From: Saprospiraceae bacterium
GTDB taxonomy: Bacteria > Bacteroidota > Bacteroidia > Chitinophagales > Saprospiraceae
NCBI GenBank assembly: GCA_020628645.1
Contig: JAHDES010000014.1
Span: forward strand, 35,457 to 99,456
DNA: 64,000 bases
Reading direction: 5' to 3'
The notes beneath the pieces are model-generated. The model was not told the DNA's origin. It did no database searches and saw only the letters and a list, made by a program, of their open reading frames with translations. Shown in pieces: positions 1 to 8,757 of the stretch. Position numbers and translations under genes: made by a program. How positions within the stretch are numbered: the stretch's first letter is position 1; each line of letters starts with the position of its first letter.

Positions 1-369
1 TATCACTATCCAGCAATTCAATGGTTTCAATAACTAAGCTATCACAGCTAAATTGGTTTTGGAGTAGTGTTGAAAAAGTTCCCGTATCGAGCGGATTACA
101 AGAAGTATCATTGATGTAAGTGGTATCACTATCCAGCAATTCAATGGTTTCAATAACTAAGCTATCACAGCTAAATTGATTTTGGAGTAGTGTTGAGAAA
201 GTACCTGTATCGAGCGGATTACAAGAAGTATCATTGATGTAAGTGGTATCACTATCTAGTAATTCAATGGTTTCAATCACTAAGCTATCGCAGCTAAATT
301 GATTTTGGAGTAATGTTGAAAAAGTTCCTGTATCGAGCGGATTACAAGAAGCGTCATTGATATAAGTGG
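1..369 (-). repeat. 123-bp tandem repeats inside the P-domain protein gene
   Basis: Three units start at 1, 124 and 247 with an exact 123-bp period. The first two differ at about five positions. More diverged units of the same length follow at 370, 493 and 616. The period is a multiple of three and preserves the reading frame. This points to recent unit duplication or gene conversion within a coding repeat. Confidence 0.92.
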
Positions 370-1771
370 TATCCGTTTGTAATAATTCTACTGTTAAAAT
401 AACGATGCTATCACAGCCAAATTGATTGGTTAGGGTATCACTAAAAACACCTACAAATGCAGGATCACAAGAAGAAGAATCGAGAAAAGTAGTAAGAGTT
501 GGTAACAAACTGATCGTTTCAATGTGGGTACTATCACAACCGTCTACATTTTGAAAAACTGTGGTGAAAACTCCCGTATCGAGTGGATTACAAGAAGCAT
601 CAATGGAATAGGTGGTATCTGTTTCTAAAACAGTTAAAAATAAATTGATAATACTATCACAGCCCGAACTTGCGGTTAAAGTGTCTTTATAAATTCCATT
701 TTCAGTGAGCAATTGATCATTGAAAAAGAAGTCCTGATTTTCGCAAATTGTTTCTACTATATTGCCATTAGTGGGAACATTTTCAATTATGATGGAAAGA
801 CAATCATCTGTCAAGTCTCCACAAAAAGCTGGATCAGCACCTTCCAATTGCGAGCGAAGCGCATCTATAGAAACGGTTCCATTTGCTAAAGGCAAAGAAT
901 TCGCAGCAGAAATTTCATAAGACAAACCACAAACTTCATAGTTCCCAAAGTCATAGGTAGTTAAATCTACTTCTTCTTGATAAGCAATGATTAATCCGTC
1001 TTTTACAATTACATAACGATATAAATATTCGGATTCAGATGGTACATTAGTTGCATAAAAAGGAATTATGGTTGGAGCCAGTTCTGCACTACCAGGGCAT
1101 GCAGCAATATCTTCCGTAAAAGAAATATCGCCAGCATTTGCCTGACAACATTCAATACCTGTCATATCACAAAAAACAACCGAGAAATCTTTGATAATAC
1201 CTTCTTGACTAAAATCATGATCGGTGACTTGCAGCTTCCATGTCCCATTGACCGAACCACTATTGAACAATTGTAAACAACCTCCACCAGAAGGCAAATA
1301 CGAACCTGTAAATCCTGAAAAATTGAAACTTCCCCAATTTGCATCATTCGTCCATTGTGTTGGTTTTCCAGGATCAGGGATCGTAGGATCAGTACAAGCA
1401 GAAAATGGATCAAGTCCTCCTAAATCACAGCGGACAAAGGAAACATTGAAGTTTGTTCCTGTAGTAAATCCAAATTCTCCGATAGGCCCTACAAGTTCGA
1501 GGCTTACATTGCCATTGGGCGAAATGAGTTCCATCGTAAGATCACCTAAATAAGCATGCTCAAAAGCAATATTTACAGCCCGAACGCCCTGTACATCAGT
1601 TGCAGATAAATCATTATTGACTGCACCATTCACTTTATAATCAATGATGACGGTATTTAAATCAGGAATATCGACAGGACAATTTAAGCAACCACAAACG
1701 GGGTCTTGCGCCAATAGCGAGATTGGGAGATAGAATAAGGTGAGTAGGAGGTGTAGACCAATTCTATTCAT
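1..1771 (-). CDS. Large secreted P-domain protein with 41-residue repeats (partial, C-terminus outside window)
   Basis: Reading the minus strand from the ATG at 1771 gives an open frame of about 590 codons that runs off the left edge. Residues 1-22 form a signal peptide ending LLAQ. Residues about 32-195 look like a proprotein-convertase P-domain: an HAYLGDL core, a LISPNG turn, and a closing NGTWKLQVTD stretch typical of that fold. A middle region of unknown fold follows. From about residue 345 onward there are 41-residue repeats of the type DTTYINDTSCNPLDTG, each with two Cys. The DNA of the three leftmost repeats is nearly identical (123-bp period). Such proteins in Bacteroidota are normally secreted or surface-attached, often through the type IX system, but the sorting domain would lie beyond the window. 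Function unknown; adhesion or matrix role is inference. Confidence 0.85.
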   Translation of the reverse strand, partial: MNRIGLHLLLTLFYLPISLLAQDPVCGCLNCPVDIPDLNTVIIDYKVNGAVNNDLSATDVQGVRAVNIAFEHAYLGDLTMELISPNGNVSLELVGPIGEFGFTTGTNFNVSFVRCDLGGLDPFSACTDPTIPDPGKPTQWTNDANWGSFNFSGFTGSYLPSGGGCLQLFNSGSVNGTWKLQVTDHDFSQEGIIKDFSVVFCDMTGIECCQANAGDISFTEDIAACPGSAELAPTIIPFYATNVPSESEYLYRYVIVKDGLIIAYQEEVDLTTYDFGNYEVCGLSYEISAANSLPLANGTVSIDALRSQLEGADPAFCGDLTDDCLSIIIENVPTNGNIVETICENQDFFFNDQLLTENGIYKDTLTASSGCDSIINLFLTVLETDTTYSIDASCNPLDTGVFTTVFQNVDGCDSTHIETISLLPTLTTFLDSSSCDPAFVGVFSDTLTNQFGCDSIVILTVELLQTDTTYINDASCNPLDTGTFSTLLQNQFSCDSLVIETIELLDSDTTYINDTSCNPLDTGTFSTLLQNQFSCDSLVIETIELLDSDTTYINDTSCNPLDTGTFSTLLQNQFSCDSLVIETIELLDSD

Positions 1772-1897
1772 AAATTAGATAGCACGCTAAACCAAGAAGG
1801 TCGCGATTGGATTATATTGTTGTTGTGATACACTTATAAAAGCTAACGAATGTATTAGTGTATTTTATATTCAAAAATACGAAATTTTTACGACCTT

Positions 1898-2086
1898 TAT
1901 TTCATCTGTTTAAAATTTATCTGAGGCTACGTAAAATGCAGCTAAATTTCTGCACAGATGTAACCACTTCGTTCTCGCATAATATTTCCTGCCCGCCATT
2001 GATAATTTTGCGGCGGAAGGCGGGTTTAATCATACCCTTGTGTGTTATTTATGATTAATAAATATCATACTCGGTTCATTTTAATT
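1898..2086 (-). repeat. Dispersed intergenic element R1, copy 1 (with GC-rich hairpin)
   Basis: This fills most of the 321-bp gap between the P-domain gene (minus) and the endonuclease gene (plus). Its reverse complement aligns with 32799-32952. The block from 1898 to 1987 is almost identical, with one substitution seen, and the outer part is more diverged. Copy 1 carries 37 extra bases (1988-2024) beginning and ending with CCCGCC and GGCGGG, which can pair into a hairpin. In both copies the well-conserved end points toward the start of a downstream gene, here the P-domain gene at 1771. It has no coding capacity. It could be a MITE, a REP-like element or a shared 5' regulatory region. Confidence 0.85.
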
Positions 2087-2092
2087 TAAACA

Positions 2093-2857
2093 ATGACAAA
2101 CACCTACCTTTCTTTTATATCTGATGCGCATTTTTTGCAATGTATTGCCAATTTACACCAGTCTTATTTAAAGGCAAAACGAAATATTTCAAAGAAAAAA
2201 TTCTATTCCAATAAAGTAGACACCATTAAACTCACTTTTGATGCCCATTTTAATGGATTGACAGAAGAACAACTCATTGAAAATGAAATAGCTCGTCAGA
2301 TTGACAAATCTATTAATAATTCCATTGGTACATTCCATGAAGAAATTTTAGGCGGTGTAGAAGGTTTTGAAATGGGCAATTTAAGTGGATTTGATATAAA
2401 AGCAGCTGACAATACGCTTTTTGCAGATATAAAAAATAAGCACAATACCATGAACTCCAGTTCGGCAGAAAGCTTATTTCAAAAACTAAAGCACTATGCA
2501 GATACCTATAAACAAGCCAAATGTTATTGGGTACAAATTTTAGCGAAGAATAGCTTCAACGAAAAATGGTTTAGCGAGATCAATGGAAAAGAATATAGCC
2601 ACTCTCGTGTATACAAAATCTCAGGCGATCAATTTTACGCGCTTTTAACAGGACAAGAAGATGCCTTATTTCAATTGTACAAAGTCTTACCTCAAGCTAT
2701 ATCCAATTACATGCAGCAAAGAGGAGAGCAAAAAGAAGGGCAATACAATTCTGCTCTAGCAGAAGTCAAGCAAACCACGCTCTTTACCCAACGCTCCATT
2801 TTAGATGAGATTACTTTTGAAAATTATCATTATTACAAGGGGTTTCGAGAGTTGTGA
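2093..2857 (+). CDS. Type II restriction endonuclease, Eco47II/Sau96I-like
   Basis: A 254-residue protein resembling the Eco47II family of restriction enzymes, whose characterised members cut GGNCC. A PD-(D/E)XK-type centre is visible: Asp101 in a GFD turn, then Asp112-Ile-Lys114, followed by the family-like NKHNTMNSS stretch (115-123). It would cut unmethylated foreign DNA in the cytoplasm. The gene converges with the cytosine methyltransferase gene on the other strand and their 3' ends overlap by 25 bp. This is typical of a compact type II pair. Recognition of GGNCC is inferred from family resemblance only. No controller protein gene lies nearby; control probably comes from the HTH domain of the methyltransferase. 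Confidence 0.82.
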   Translation: MTNTYLSFISDAHFLQCIANLHQSYLKAKRNISKKKFYSNKVDTIKLTFDAHFNGLTEEQLIENEIARQIDKSINNSIGTFHEEILGGVEGFEMGNLSGFDIKAADNTLFADIKNKHNTMNSSSAESLFQKLKHYADTYKQAKCYWVQILAKNSFNEKWFSEINGKEYSHSRVYKISGDQFYALLTGQEDALFQLYKVLPQAISNYMQQRGEQKEGQYNSALAEVKQTTLFTQRSILDEITFENYHYYKGFREL

Positions 2858-4071
2858 TACGCATTCAAAAACTGTATAATTGCATAGCCCATTTCTTTGG
2901 CTAAATTGACGGGTACAGCATTTCCAATTTGTTTGTATTGTTGTGCAATGGAGCCCACAAATTCCCATTCATCAGGGAAGGTTTGTATACGAGCATATTC
3001 ACGTACGGTGAAAGGTCGAGTCTCTTCTGGGTGGCAACGCTCTGTTTGTTTTTGGGCGGGGCTGCAAGTGAGGGTGAGGCAGGGTTCATCCCAGCCAATA
3101 CGCCGTGCCATGCCTGTTTTACCTCCACCAAGATAAAAGCTCTTGCCCATGTATTCCTTTTGAATATCAAGGGGTAAATCGCGCCAATAGCCTTTTGGTG
3201 GTACTAGATCTAAAATCTCTTTTTTATAAGGTGGATATTTAGAACCTTTGGATTCAGGAACATCTGTATGGTACAAAGGCCCTTTTTTTAAGGCATCTTC
3301 TAAATTGTAAATAGTAGAGTAGGGGTGAGGATAGTGAAAATCAATTGCAATATCTTTTCGAATACCGACTAAAAAGATACGTTCTCTTTTTTGAGGAACA
3401 TTAAAATGAATCGCTTTTAAAATCTGTACAGGAACTACGCGATACCCAATTTCATCTAAGATAGATAACATACCTTCTAACGTTCTACCTTTATCATGAC
3501 TGAGTAGTCCTCGTACATTTTCACCAATACAAATCAAAGGCTGCACTTCTTGTACTACGCGCGCAAATTCATAAAACAAAGTGCCTCGCGCATCATCCAA
3601 GCCCAATTTTTTTCCAGCATAACTAAATGCCTGACAAGGAAACCCTCCAGTGACCACTTCTACTTCATCTTTATAAGAGGTAAAATCAAAATCTTTGATA
3701 TCGCCTTCTAATACATTCCATTTGGGGCGATTGAGGCGAAGAGTTTGGCAAGCCCATTTATCTATTTCATTGAGGGCAGCACAATGTAAACCCGCTTGCT
3801 CCAGCCCAATGGCTAAACCACCTGCACCCGCGAATAATTCTAATACGGCATATTCCTGCAAAGGAGTGACTTCATTTGAGATAAATGTAGTTTCTGAATC
3901 AGAGATGAACTGACCAAATTTATTTTCTATATCCGTTCGTTTGTACACCCGATAATTGGAAATAGGCTCACGTACGGCTTTTAGTTTGCCTTCCCGATCC
4001 CATCTTCGAAGGGTTTCTTTACTTTTACCAATCAATGTTGCGACCTCAGATAAGGACAAATATTCATTCAT
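2833..4071 (-). CDS. DNA (cytosine-5) methyltransferase with N-terminal helix-turn-helix
   Basis: 412 residues. Residues 5-48 form a MerR/excisionase-like helix-turn-helix (LSLSEVATLIGKSKETLRRW). The C5-methyltransferase motifs then follow in order: motif I FAGAGG (80-85), motif IV PCQ with catalytic Cys146, motif VI ENV (184-186), motif VIII QKRER (227-231), a target-recognition region (about 240-340) and motif X QIGNAVPV (from 381). It transfers a methyl group from S-adenosylmethionine to cytosine and protects the host from the convergent endonuclease. The fused HTH suggests it also binds DNA as a regulator, as known for M.SsoII-type enzymes; here that is inference. The gene is complete with all key residues. 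Confidence 0.95.
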   Translation of the reverse strand: MNEYLSLSEVATLIGKSKETLRRWDREGKLKAVREPISNYRVYKRTDIENKFGQFISDSETTFISNEVTPLQEYAVLELFAGAGGLAIGLEQAGLHCAALNEIDKWACQTLRLNRPKWNVLEGDIKDFDFTSYKDEVEVVTGGFPCQAFSYAGKKLGLDDARGTLFYEFARVVQEVQPLICIGENVRGLLSHDKGRTLEGMLSILDEIGYRVVPVQILKAIHFNVPQKRERIFLVGIRKDIAIDFHYPHPYSTIYNLEDALKKGPLYHTDVPESKGSKYPPYKKEILDLVPPKGYWRDLPLDIQKEYMGKSFYLGGGKTGMARRIGWDEPCLTLTCSPAQKQTERCHPEETRPFTVREYARIQTFPDEWEFVGSIAQQYKQIGNAVPVNLAKEMGYAIIQFLNAYHNSRNPL

Positions 4072-4260
4072 ATCATTTCCACCTTTAACAATAACCTAGT
4101 AGGCTAAGCTTACACATGGTTACAAATGTATATAAAAATATCAATATGGGTCAACTGATAGCCGAAATAAAGTTTTCCACATTTTTTTTGAGTGATATTA
4201 CAATATATTTTCTAATTTAAAGTTTGAAAACAAAACAAGTGTACAGACGTATTTAATAAT

Positions 4261-4944
4261 ATGCGCATATTGATTTTTTGCTTTTGTTGTTGTTTATTCG
4301 CTTGTCAATATCAAGCGCCCTCTTCATCTCCTCCTGCTGCTGTTTTGGTTAAAGATGATAATAAACCTACACGTCCTCCACAAAAGAAGCAACAAAAGCC
4401 AATAAGTACAGTCCCCAAAATAATACCTGAGGATAAATACCCTATTATTTTTGAATCCAATCCTTCCTATTATAATGATGGCTTCGATTTTCCAGTTGGT
4501 CGCCCCGATGCTGAACATTATTATAAAGCACAAAATTTCAAAGACAATAATCACTTAGGTGAAGATTGGAATGGAAAAGGAGGTGGCAATACAGACTTAG
4601 GTGATCCAGTTTATGTTGCTGCCAATGGTTTAGTGACTTATGTGGATGATATTTGCTGTGGTTGGGGGAAAACAATTCGAGTGATTCATGCTATGCCAAA
4701 ACATCCAGATTATGATTATTTGGAAACAGTGTATTCTCATTTAGATCGAATGGATGTCAAGGTAGGAGATTTAGTTTACCGTGGTGAGCAAATTGGTACT
4801 ATTGGTACTGCACATGGTCGTTATGCGGCGCATTTACATTTTGAAATGAGAAGTTTTATAAATATGGCAATGGGGCCTGGCTATTCCGATGATTATTGGG
4901 GCTATTTGGACCCTACTCATTTTATAGAGCGCAACCGTCCTTAA
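4261..4944 (+). CDS. M23-family (LytM) peptidase, lipoprotein
   Basis: 227 residues. The N-terminus is a short hydrophobic stretch ending in a lipobox with Cys15, so it is probably a lipoprotein facing the periplasm. Residues 20-60 are a Pro/Lys/Gln-rich linker. The M23 zinc site is complete: His98 and Asp102 (HLGED), His160 (YSH) and the HLH motif (His191, His193). Enzymes of this family cut peptide bridges in peptidoglycan. The insert around the ICCGWG turn contains two adjacent Cys. It stands alone, 189 bp from the divergent methyltransferase. Function as a cell-wall hydrolase is from the family; the physiological role is unknown. Confidence 0.9.
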   Translation: MRILIFCFCCCLFACQYQAPSSSPPAAVLVKDDNKPTRPPQKKQQKPISTVPKIIPEDKYPIIFESNPSYYNDGFDFPVGRPDAEHYYKAQNFKDNNHLGEDWNGKGGGNTDLGDPVYVAANGLVTYVDDICCGWGKTIRVIHAMPKHPDYDYLETVYSHLDRMDVKVGDLVYRGEQIGTIGTAHGRYAAHLHFEMRSFINMAMGPGYSDDYWGYLDPTHFIERNRP

Positions 4945-5039
4945 TTTTCTATTCCCCTCTTTTTTTTCCCTCTTTAATTGGTTTAATTCTTGTATTATAC
5001 CTTTTATCTTCTACTGTATTGGTAACAGTAAAGGATGGT

Positions 5040-5181
5040 CAAGTAGTTTTAGGGGATTAATCGGGCAGAAAAAAATCCTTCAAGATTTCCCAAAAAGGTC
5101 TAAAAACCTCCATACTGTCGGTATTTTTGCCCATTTCAGAAAATCATTTTTTTTGCCCAATTAATTAATACCCCTTACTTA
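5040..5181 (-). repeat. Dispersed element R2, copy A (MITE-like, 142 bp)
   Basis: The reverse complement matches 36711-36852 base for base except for a few substitutions, and both copies are 142 bp. The ends are imperfect inverted repeats: one end reads GGGGATTAATCGGGCA inward from AAGTAG, the other GGGGTATTAATTAATTGGGC inward from TAAGTA, each followed by an A-run. It has no coding capacity. It sits in the 261-bp gap after the M23 gene and ends 24 bp before the next start codon. No clear target-site duplication is visible. Confidence 0.88.
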
Positions 5182-5205
5182 TCTAATCCTACGGATAAAA
5201 ACATT

Positions 5206-8200
5206 ATGTTGAAAAGAGGCATACTTTTATTGTTCATATTGAATCTGTGTGGGAACATTTGGTGTCAAGAAACATCAAATGAAACACTAGACTATGCAAC
5301 AATACTTGCCGACCTTGAGGAATCACTTGCCAAAGGAAATAAACGAAGTATTCGAGATATTGCTAGTTTGTTAGACAAACCTCAACACGAGCAGACTGTT
5401 CGTGAAATTTTACAACAGCACACCTTTTTTACCAAAGATGAAATTGATTTAAATCAAACTAGTAAAGATCAGTTGCTGATGTTTTATTATTCCAATGAAT
5501 CCTCTATTCAGTTTTCGGATATCATAGGTGCATTTTTTCTTACTCCGATTGAACATCAGAAAGGAGAATATGAACCCGAAACAATAGAGCGATCTACTTT
5601 GCAGACCAATGCACTGACAATTCGTCAATTAGTAGATCAACTTGAACAAGCTATTCATCAAAAAAAGTTAGATCAAACTTTATCTAGTATACAAGAGCTG
5701 GCAAAAATTCATACCCCAAAAGCTTTTGAAATACTTTTGGAGGAACTAGAAAATGATCGCTCTAAACGGCAATTTGGAAAAGATTCCTATTTGATATACA
5801 CTCATTTAATTGCGGCATTAGAGGATTTTCCAACCTATGAAACCTTTAAAGGCTTATTTTATCGGTTGGAGGATGGAAGTGTGAATTTGAATCAAATTAC
5901 CAGTAATCTTGCCAAATTGACCAATGTTTTTCCACCCTCTAGTGATAATAATATAACAATCGCTACTTACTATCAGCAACTTTTGGATTCGTTACAAACA
6001 CCTGAGGCGGTACGGCGTTTTGGCTATGAACAAATTTTTAAATTTAAAGCCAATTATTTTTATGAAGAAATTGATTATTTAGGTAAAATTTTATGCCTAT
6101 CCAATAGTCATCGTTGGATTACAGATAATGTAATGACCGACCTAAAAATGAGTCACCATTCGCGTAGCTTGTTTTATCTAGCGGCTTATTGTTTTAAAAA
6201 TAGACAGCATTTATCAGACAACGAATTAAAACAAAAATTAGAACAATTGGCAAGCCTAAGTGGGAAGTCCACTGCTGTTGATTTGAATAAAAGAGATGAA
6301 GCTCGCCAATTTTTAATTTATTGGGCAAGGCATTATCAAGATTTTGAATGGAGTACTTATCAAAATGCTTTCATCGATCAAGCAGAACGGGCTATTTTGG
6401 TGGAACAATATGATAAGCTGTTTCGTCGCTTAAATTCTAGAAATGATTCTGTAGCATTAGAGGCTTATACGCACCTAAGTCAGGGTATTCCAGAGGAAGT
6501 CATTAAATTAGCTCGTAAATATCGCCCACTTTTACGTTCCTATAATAGAAAATTACCTCCCTTAAAAAACAATTATCTAGATCAACTTAGTTTATTGACA
6601 GATTTTTGTGAGAAGAATGAAATTAACTATTTTTTATCTTTTCCATTAGTAAGTATATTAAACCAATTGGATACGCTTCACCATCCTTCTGATCGTTATT
6701 TGGTAGAAAATAAATTACTTCGTTCTACTACGCTAGATGATCTTACTGCATTAGAATATTTTACGTTTTTAAATGAAAAAAACAAAGAACTCAATTTGTC
6801 TATTGGGAGAGTATTAGATCGGTTTTATGCTGAAAATTGGACTACTATTATCCAACAGCCCCATCATATACGACTGTATTTGAAGAAATCAAGTTTGTAT
6901 AATAAGATGGGCGTAACAGGTTTGTGTACCAATTATTTAACTCGATTTGATGTAAAAAACCAAAATGAACAAGTACTACTCAAAGATTTATTACGTACAG
7001 AAGAAGACGAAGACATTGCTTTACAGATCAAGCAAATTTTAGTGCAAAATGAAAATGAAACGAGTAACTTACAAGTTGCAAGTTTTATTCAATATCCTGA
7101 TCAATTTACGCGTATTGAAATCAAGATTTTACCAACTCCTACAACGAAAGAGGTAGAAACTTTAGTAGAGCTTATTTTGAATGATACCTCGTTTAATGTT
7201 CGAAAAAAATGCTTTAATTATTTAAGCCAGCATGTAGAATTAGAGCATGCAAAATTATTGATCCCTTTGTTGCAAAGTGATAAAGTATATCTAAAAAATG
7301 AAAAGGCAAATATTCGAATTTGTGAACGAGCAGTTCCCATTTTTGAAGACATTTATGATTATTCATTTGGAGAAGAAGATCAACGTTTTAATCCTGATCC
7401 GTGGCGACAATTATGGCGTAAGGACAAGAAAAATTTGGATCAATGGCAAGAACAGTTTTTAGCGATTAAACTGGAAAAACTACAAAATAAAGAAGAAGTT
7501 AGTGTTGATGAAGTCAATGCGATTATTGATAATCCAGCTTTTAATGGATCACATAAAACGCTTTGTTTACAGTTATTGCCTAAAATAAAACCATTTAAAC
7601 ATATTCAACGCTTGAATATCGATCCGAAATTATCTATTGCTACGGATCTGGTTTATTTTGAAAATTTTGAATATACCCACAAACAATTAGATGATCTTCC
7701 TCGCTTATTTGATTGTACTCATCCTGATTCTTTAATTGTATTTTTAGAACGGAAATCTGCCCATTTTGAAGTGGATGAGAAAGGTTCATTTTATAACGAT
7801 ATTTTAAAATATGATTGGTTCTTAGAATATATTTTAGCGGGCAAATTAGCAGAAGATAAAGTAGAAAACATCAAAGATGTTTTAGAACATTATCTGTATG
7901 AAAGTGATTTTTTAAGTGAATTTGAAGAGCAACGAACCTTATTGAATATTACGCATTTAGCAAATATCGGTCGCCCACTCAAAGATAAATTAGAAGCGTC
8001 TCTTGCTTTAGATGCAGATGATCGTACCAAGGCTAAAGTGCAGCAAGAAATTATTGCCAGAATTCCATTTTCGGAGATTCAAGTAGTGGCGGAATATCTC
8101 CCTTATTTAAGTAATTTACCAGGGAAAAGTGCTGCCGATTTTCTCCACCGTGATTTTGGTTTACCTATTTTTCATTTGAATGATGATGAATTAACAACCC

Positions 8201-8583
8201 TTATTAATCGTCATCAAGCTTTATCTGAATACGACTTCTATTTTCAATACCTAAAAGATTTTCAACTCGATTTTCTTACCAAGGAAGGGCAGATGGATAT
8301 GCGTAAAATTTATGATATTCTTCGCTTTGATATTGTCACTCCTTTTGCAGGAAATAGCGGAAGCCGTCGCGACCACTATGTGTACGGCATCATCAAATTA
8401 TTAGAAATCAATTTCCAAACGCGCCTTGGTTTTCATGAAAAACTCAATGAAGCCCAGACGTTCTATACCTATACCAGTAGCAAAAGAAGTGCAGCTTGGC
8501 AAAAATACATTCTTGATAATGATTTATTGAGTGCCAATGCGCCATCCACGATTCCTTTCCAGCAAATTAGTAGTAAACAATAG
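5206..8583 (+). CDS. Very large secreted protein of unknown function, helical-repeat type
   Basis: 1125 residues with an N-terminal signal peptide (1-21, hydrophobic core LLLFILNL). I do not recognise a catalytic domain. The body is rich in Leu, Lys, Glu and Gln with many 30-40-residue helix pairs, for example around the stretch VRKKCFNYLSQHVELEHAKLL. That pattern suggests HEAT/ARM-like repeats forming a solenoid. No membrane segments follow the signal, and no C-terminal sorting domain is obvious. The R2 element lies directly upstream, so expression may depend on sequence within it. It could be a periplasmic scaffold protein, but that is only inference. Downstream is an outer-membrane barrel gene 174 bp away on the same strand. 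Confidence 0.82.
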   Translation: MLKRGILLLFILNLCGNIWCQETSNETLDYATILADLEESLAKGNKRSIRDIASLLDKPQHEQTVREILQQHTFFTKDEIDLNQTSKDQLLMFYYSNESSIQFSDIIGAFFLTPIEHQKGEYEPETIERSTLQTNALTIRQLVDQLEQAIHQKKLDQTLSSIQELAKIHTPKAFEILLEELENDRSKRQFGKDSYLIYTHLIAALEDFPTYETFKGLFYRLEDGSVNLNQITSNLAKLTNVFPPSSDNNITIATYYQQLLDSLQTPEAVRRFGYEQIFKFKANYFYEEIDYLGKILCLSNSHRWITDNVMTDLKMSHHSRSLFYLAAYCFKNRQHLSDNELKQKLEQLASLSGKSTAVDLNKRDEARQFLIYWARHYQDFEWSTYQNAFIDQAERAILVEQYDKLFRRLNSRNDSVALEAYTHLSQGIPEEVIKLARKYRPLLRSYNRKLPPLKNNYLDQLSLLTDFCEKNEINYFLSFPLVSILNQLDTLHHPSDRYLVENKLLRSTTLDDLTALEYFTFLNEKNKELNLSIGRVLDRFYAENWTTIIQQPHHIRLYLKKSSLYNKMGVTGLCTNYLTRFDVKNQNEQVLLKDLLRTEEDEDIALQIKQILVQNENETSNLQVASFIQYPDQFTRIEIKILPTPTTKEVETLVELILNDTSFNVRKKCFNYLSQHVELEHAKLLIPLLQSDKVYLKNEKANIRICERAVPIFEDIYDYSFGEEDQRFNPDPWRQLWRKDKKNLDQWQEQFLAIKLEKLQNKEEVSVDEVNAIIDNPAFNGSHKTLCLQLLPKIKPFKHIQRLNIDPKLSIATDLVYFENFEYTHKQLDDLPRLFDCTHPDSLIVFLERKSAHFEVDEKGSFYNDILKYDWFLEYILAGKLAEDKVENIKDVLEHYLYESDFLSEFEEQRTLLNITHLANIGRPLKDKLEASLALDADDRTKAKVQQEIIARIPFSEIQVVAEYLPYLSNLPGKSAADFLHRDFGLPIFHLNDDELTTLINRHQALSEYDFYFQYLKDFQLDFLTKEGQMDMRKIYDILRFDIVTPFAGNSGSRRDHYVYGIIKLLEINFQTRLGFHEKLNEAQTFYTYTSSKRSAAWQKYILDNDLLSANAPSTIPFQQISSKQ

Positions 8584-8757
8584 CATTCTTGCTTTGTCAA
8601 CTAATTTACACATACTCCAACCTTAACAAATCCATAACAGATACGTTAATACTATTACAAAGCCGAAACTTGTTTAAAAGAAAACGTCTTAAAAATTGTA
8701 TATTTAATACAAAAACATTGACCAAATTCTATTGATCGTTTTAAAACTCAATTCGAT

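Noticed and set aside
1-369. Possible CRISPR array because of direct repeats
   Set aside because: The units are contiguous, 123 bp long and in frame with a coding sequence; there are no spacers and no cas genes.
1224-1553. Plus-strand open frame of 109 codons
   Set aside because: It is antisense to the P-domain gene, has Pro/Ser/Lys-rich composition typical of a shadow frame, and the minus strand gives a convincing signal peptide and P-domain.
1858-2058. Plus-strand frame of 66 codons between the P-domain and endonuclease genes
   Set aside because: It is a translation of dispersed element R1, whose second copy does not keep the frame because of a 37-bp indel.
2897-3177. Several small frames inside the methyltransferase gene
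   Set aside because: They overlap conserved methyltransferase motifs in other frames and have no independent support.
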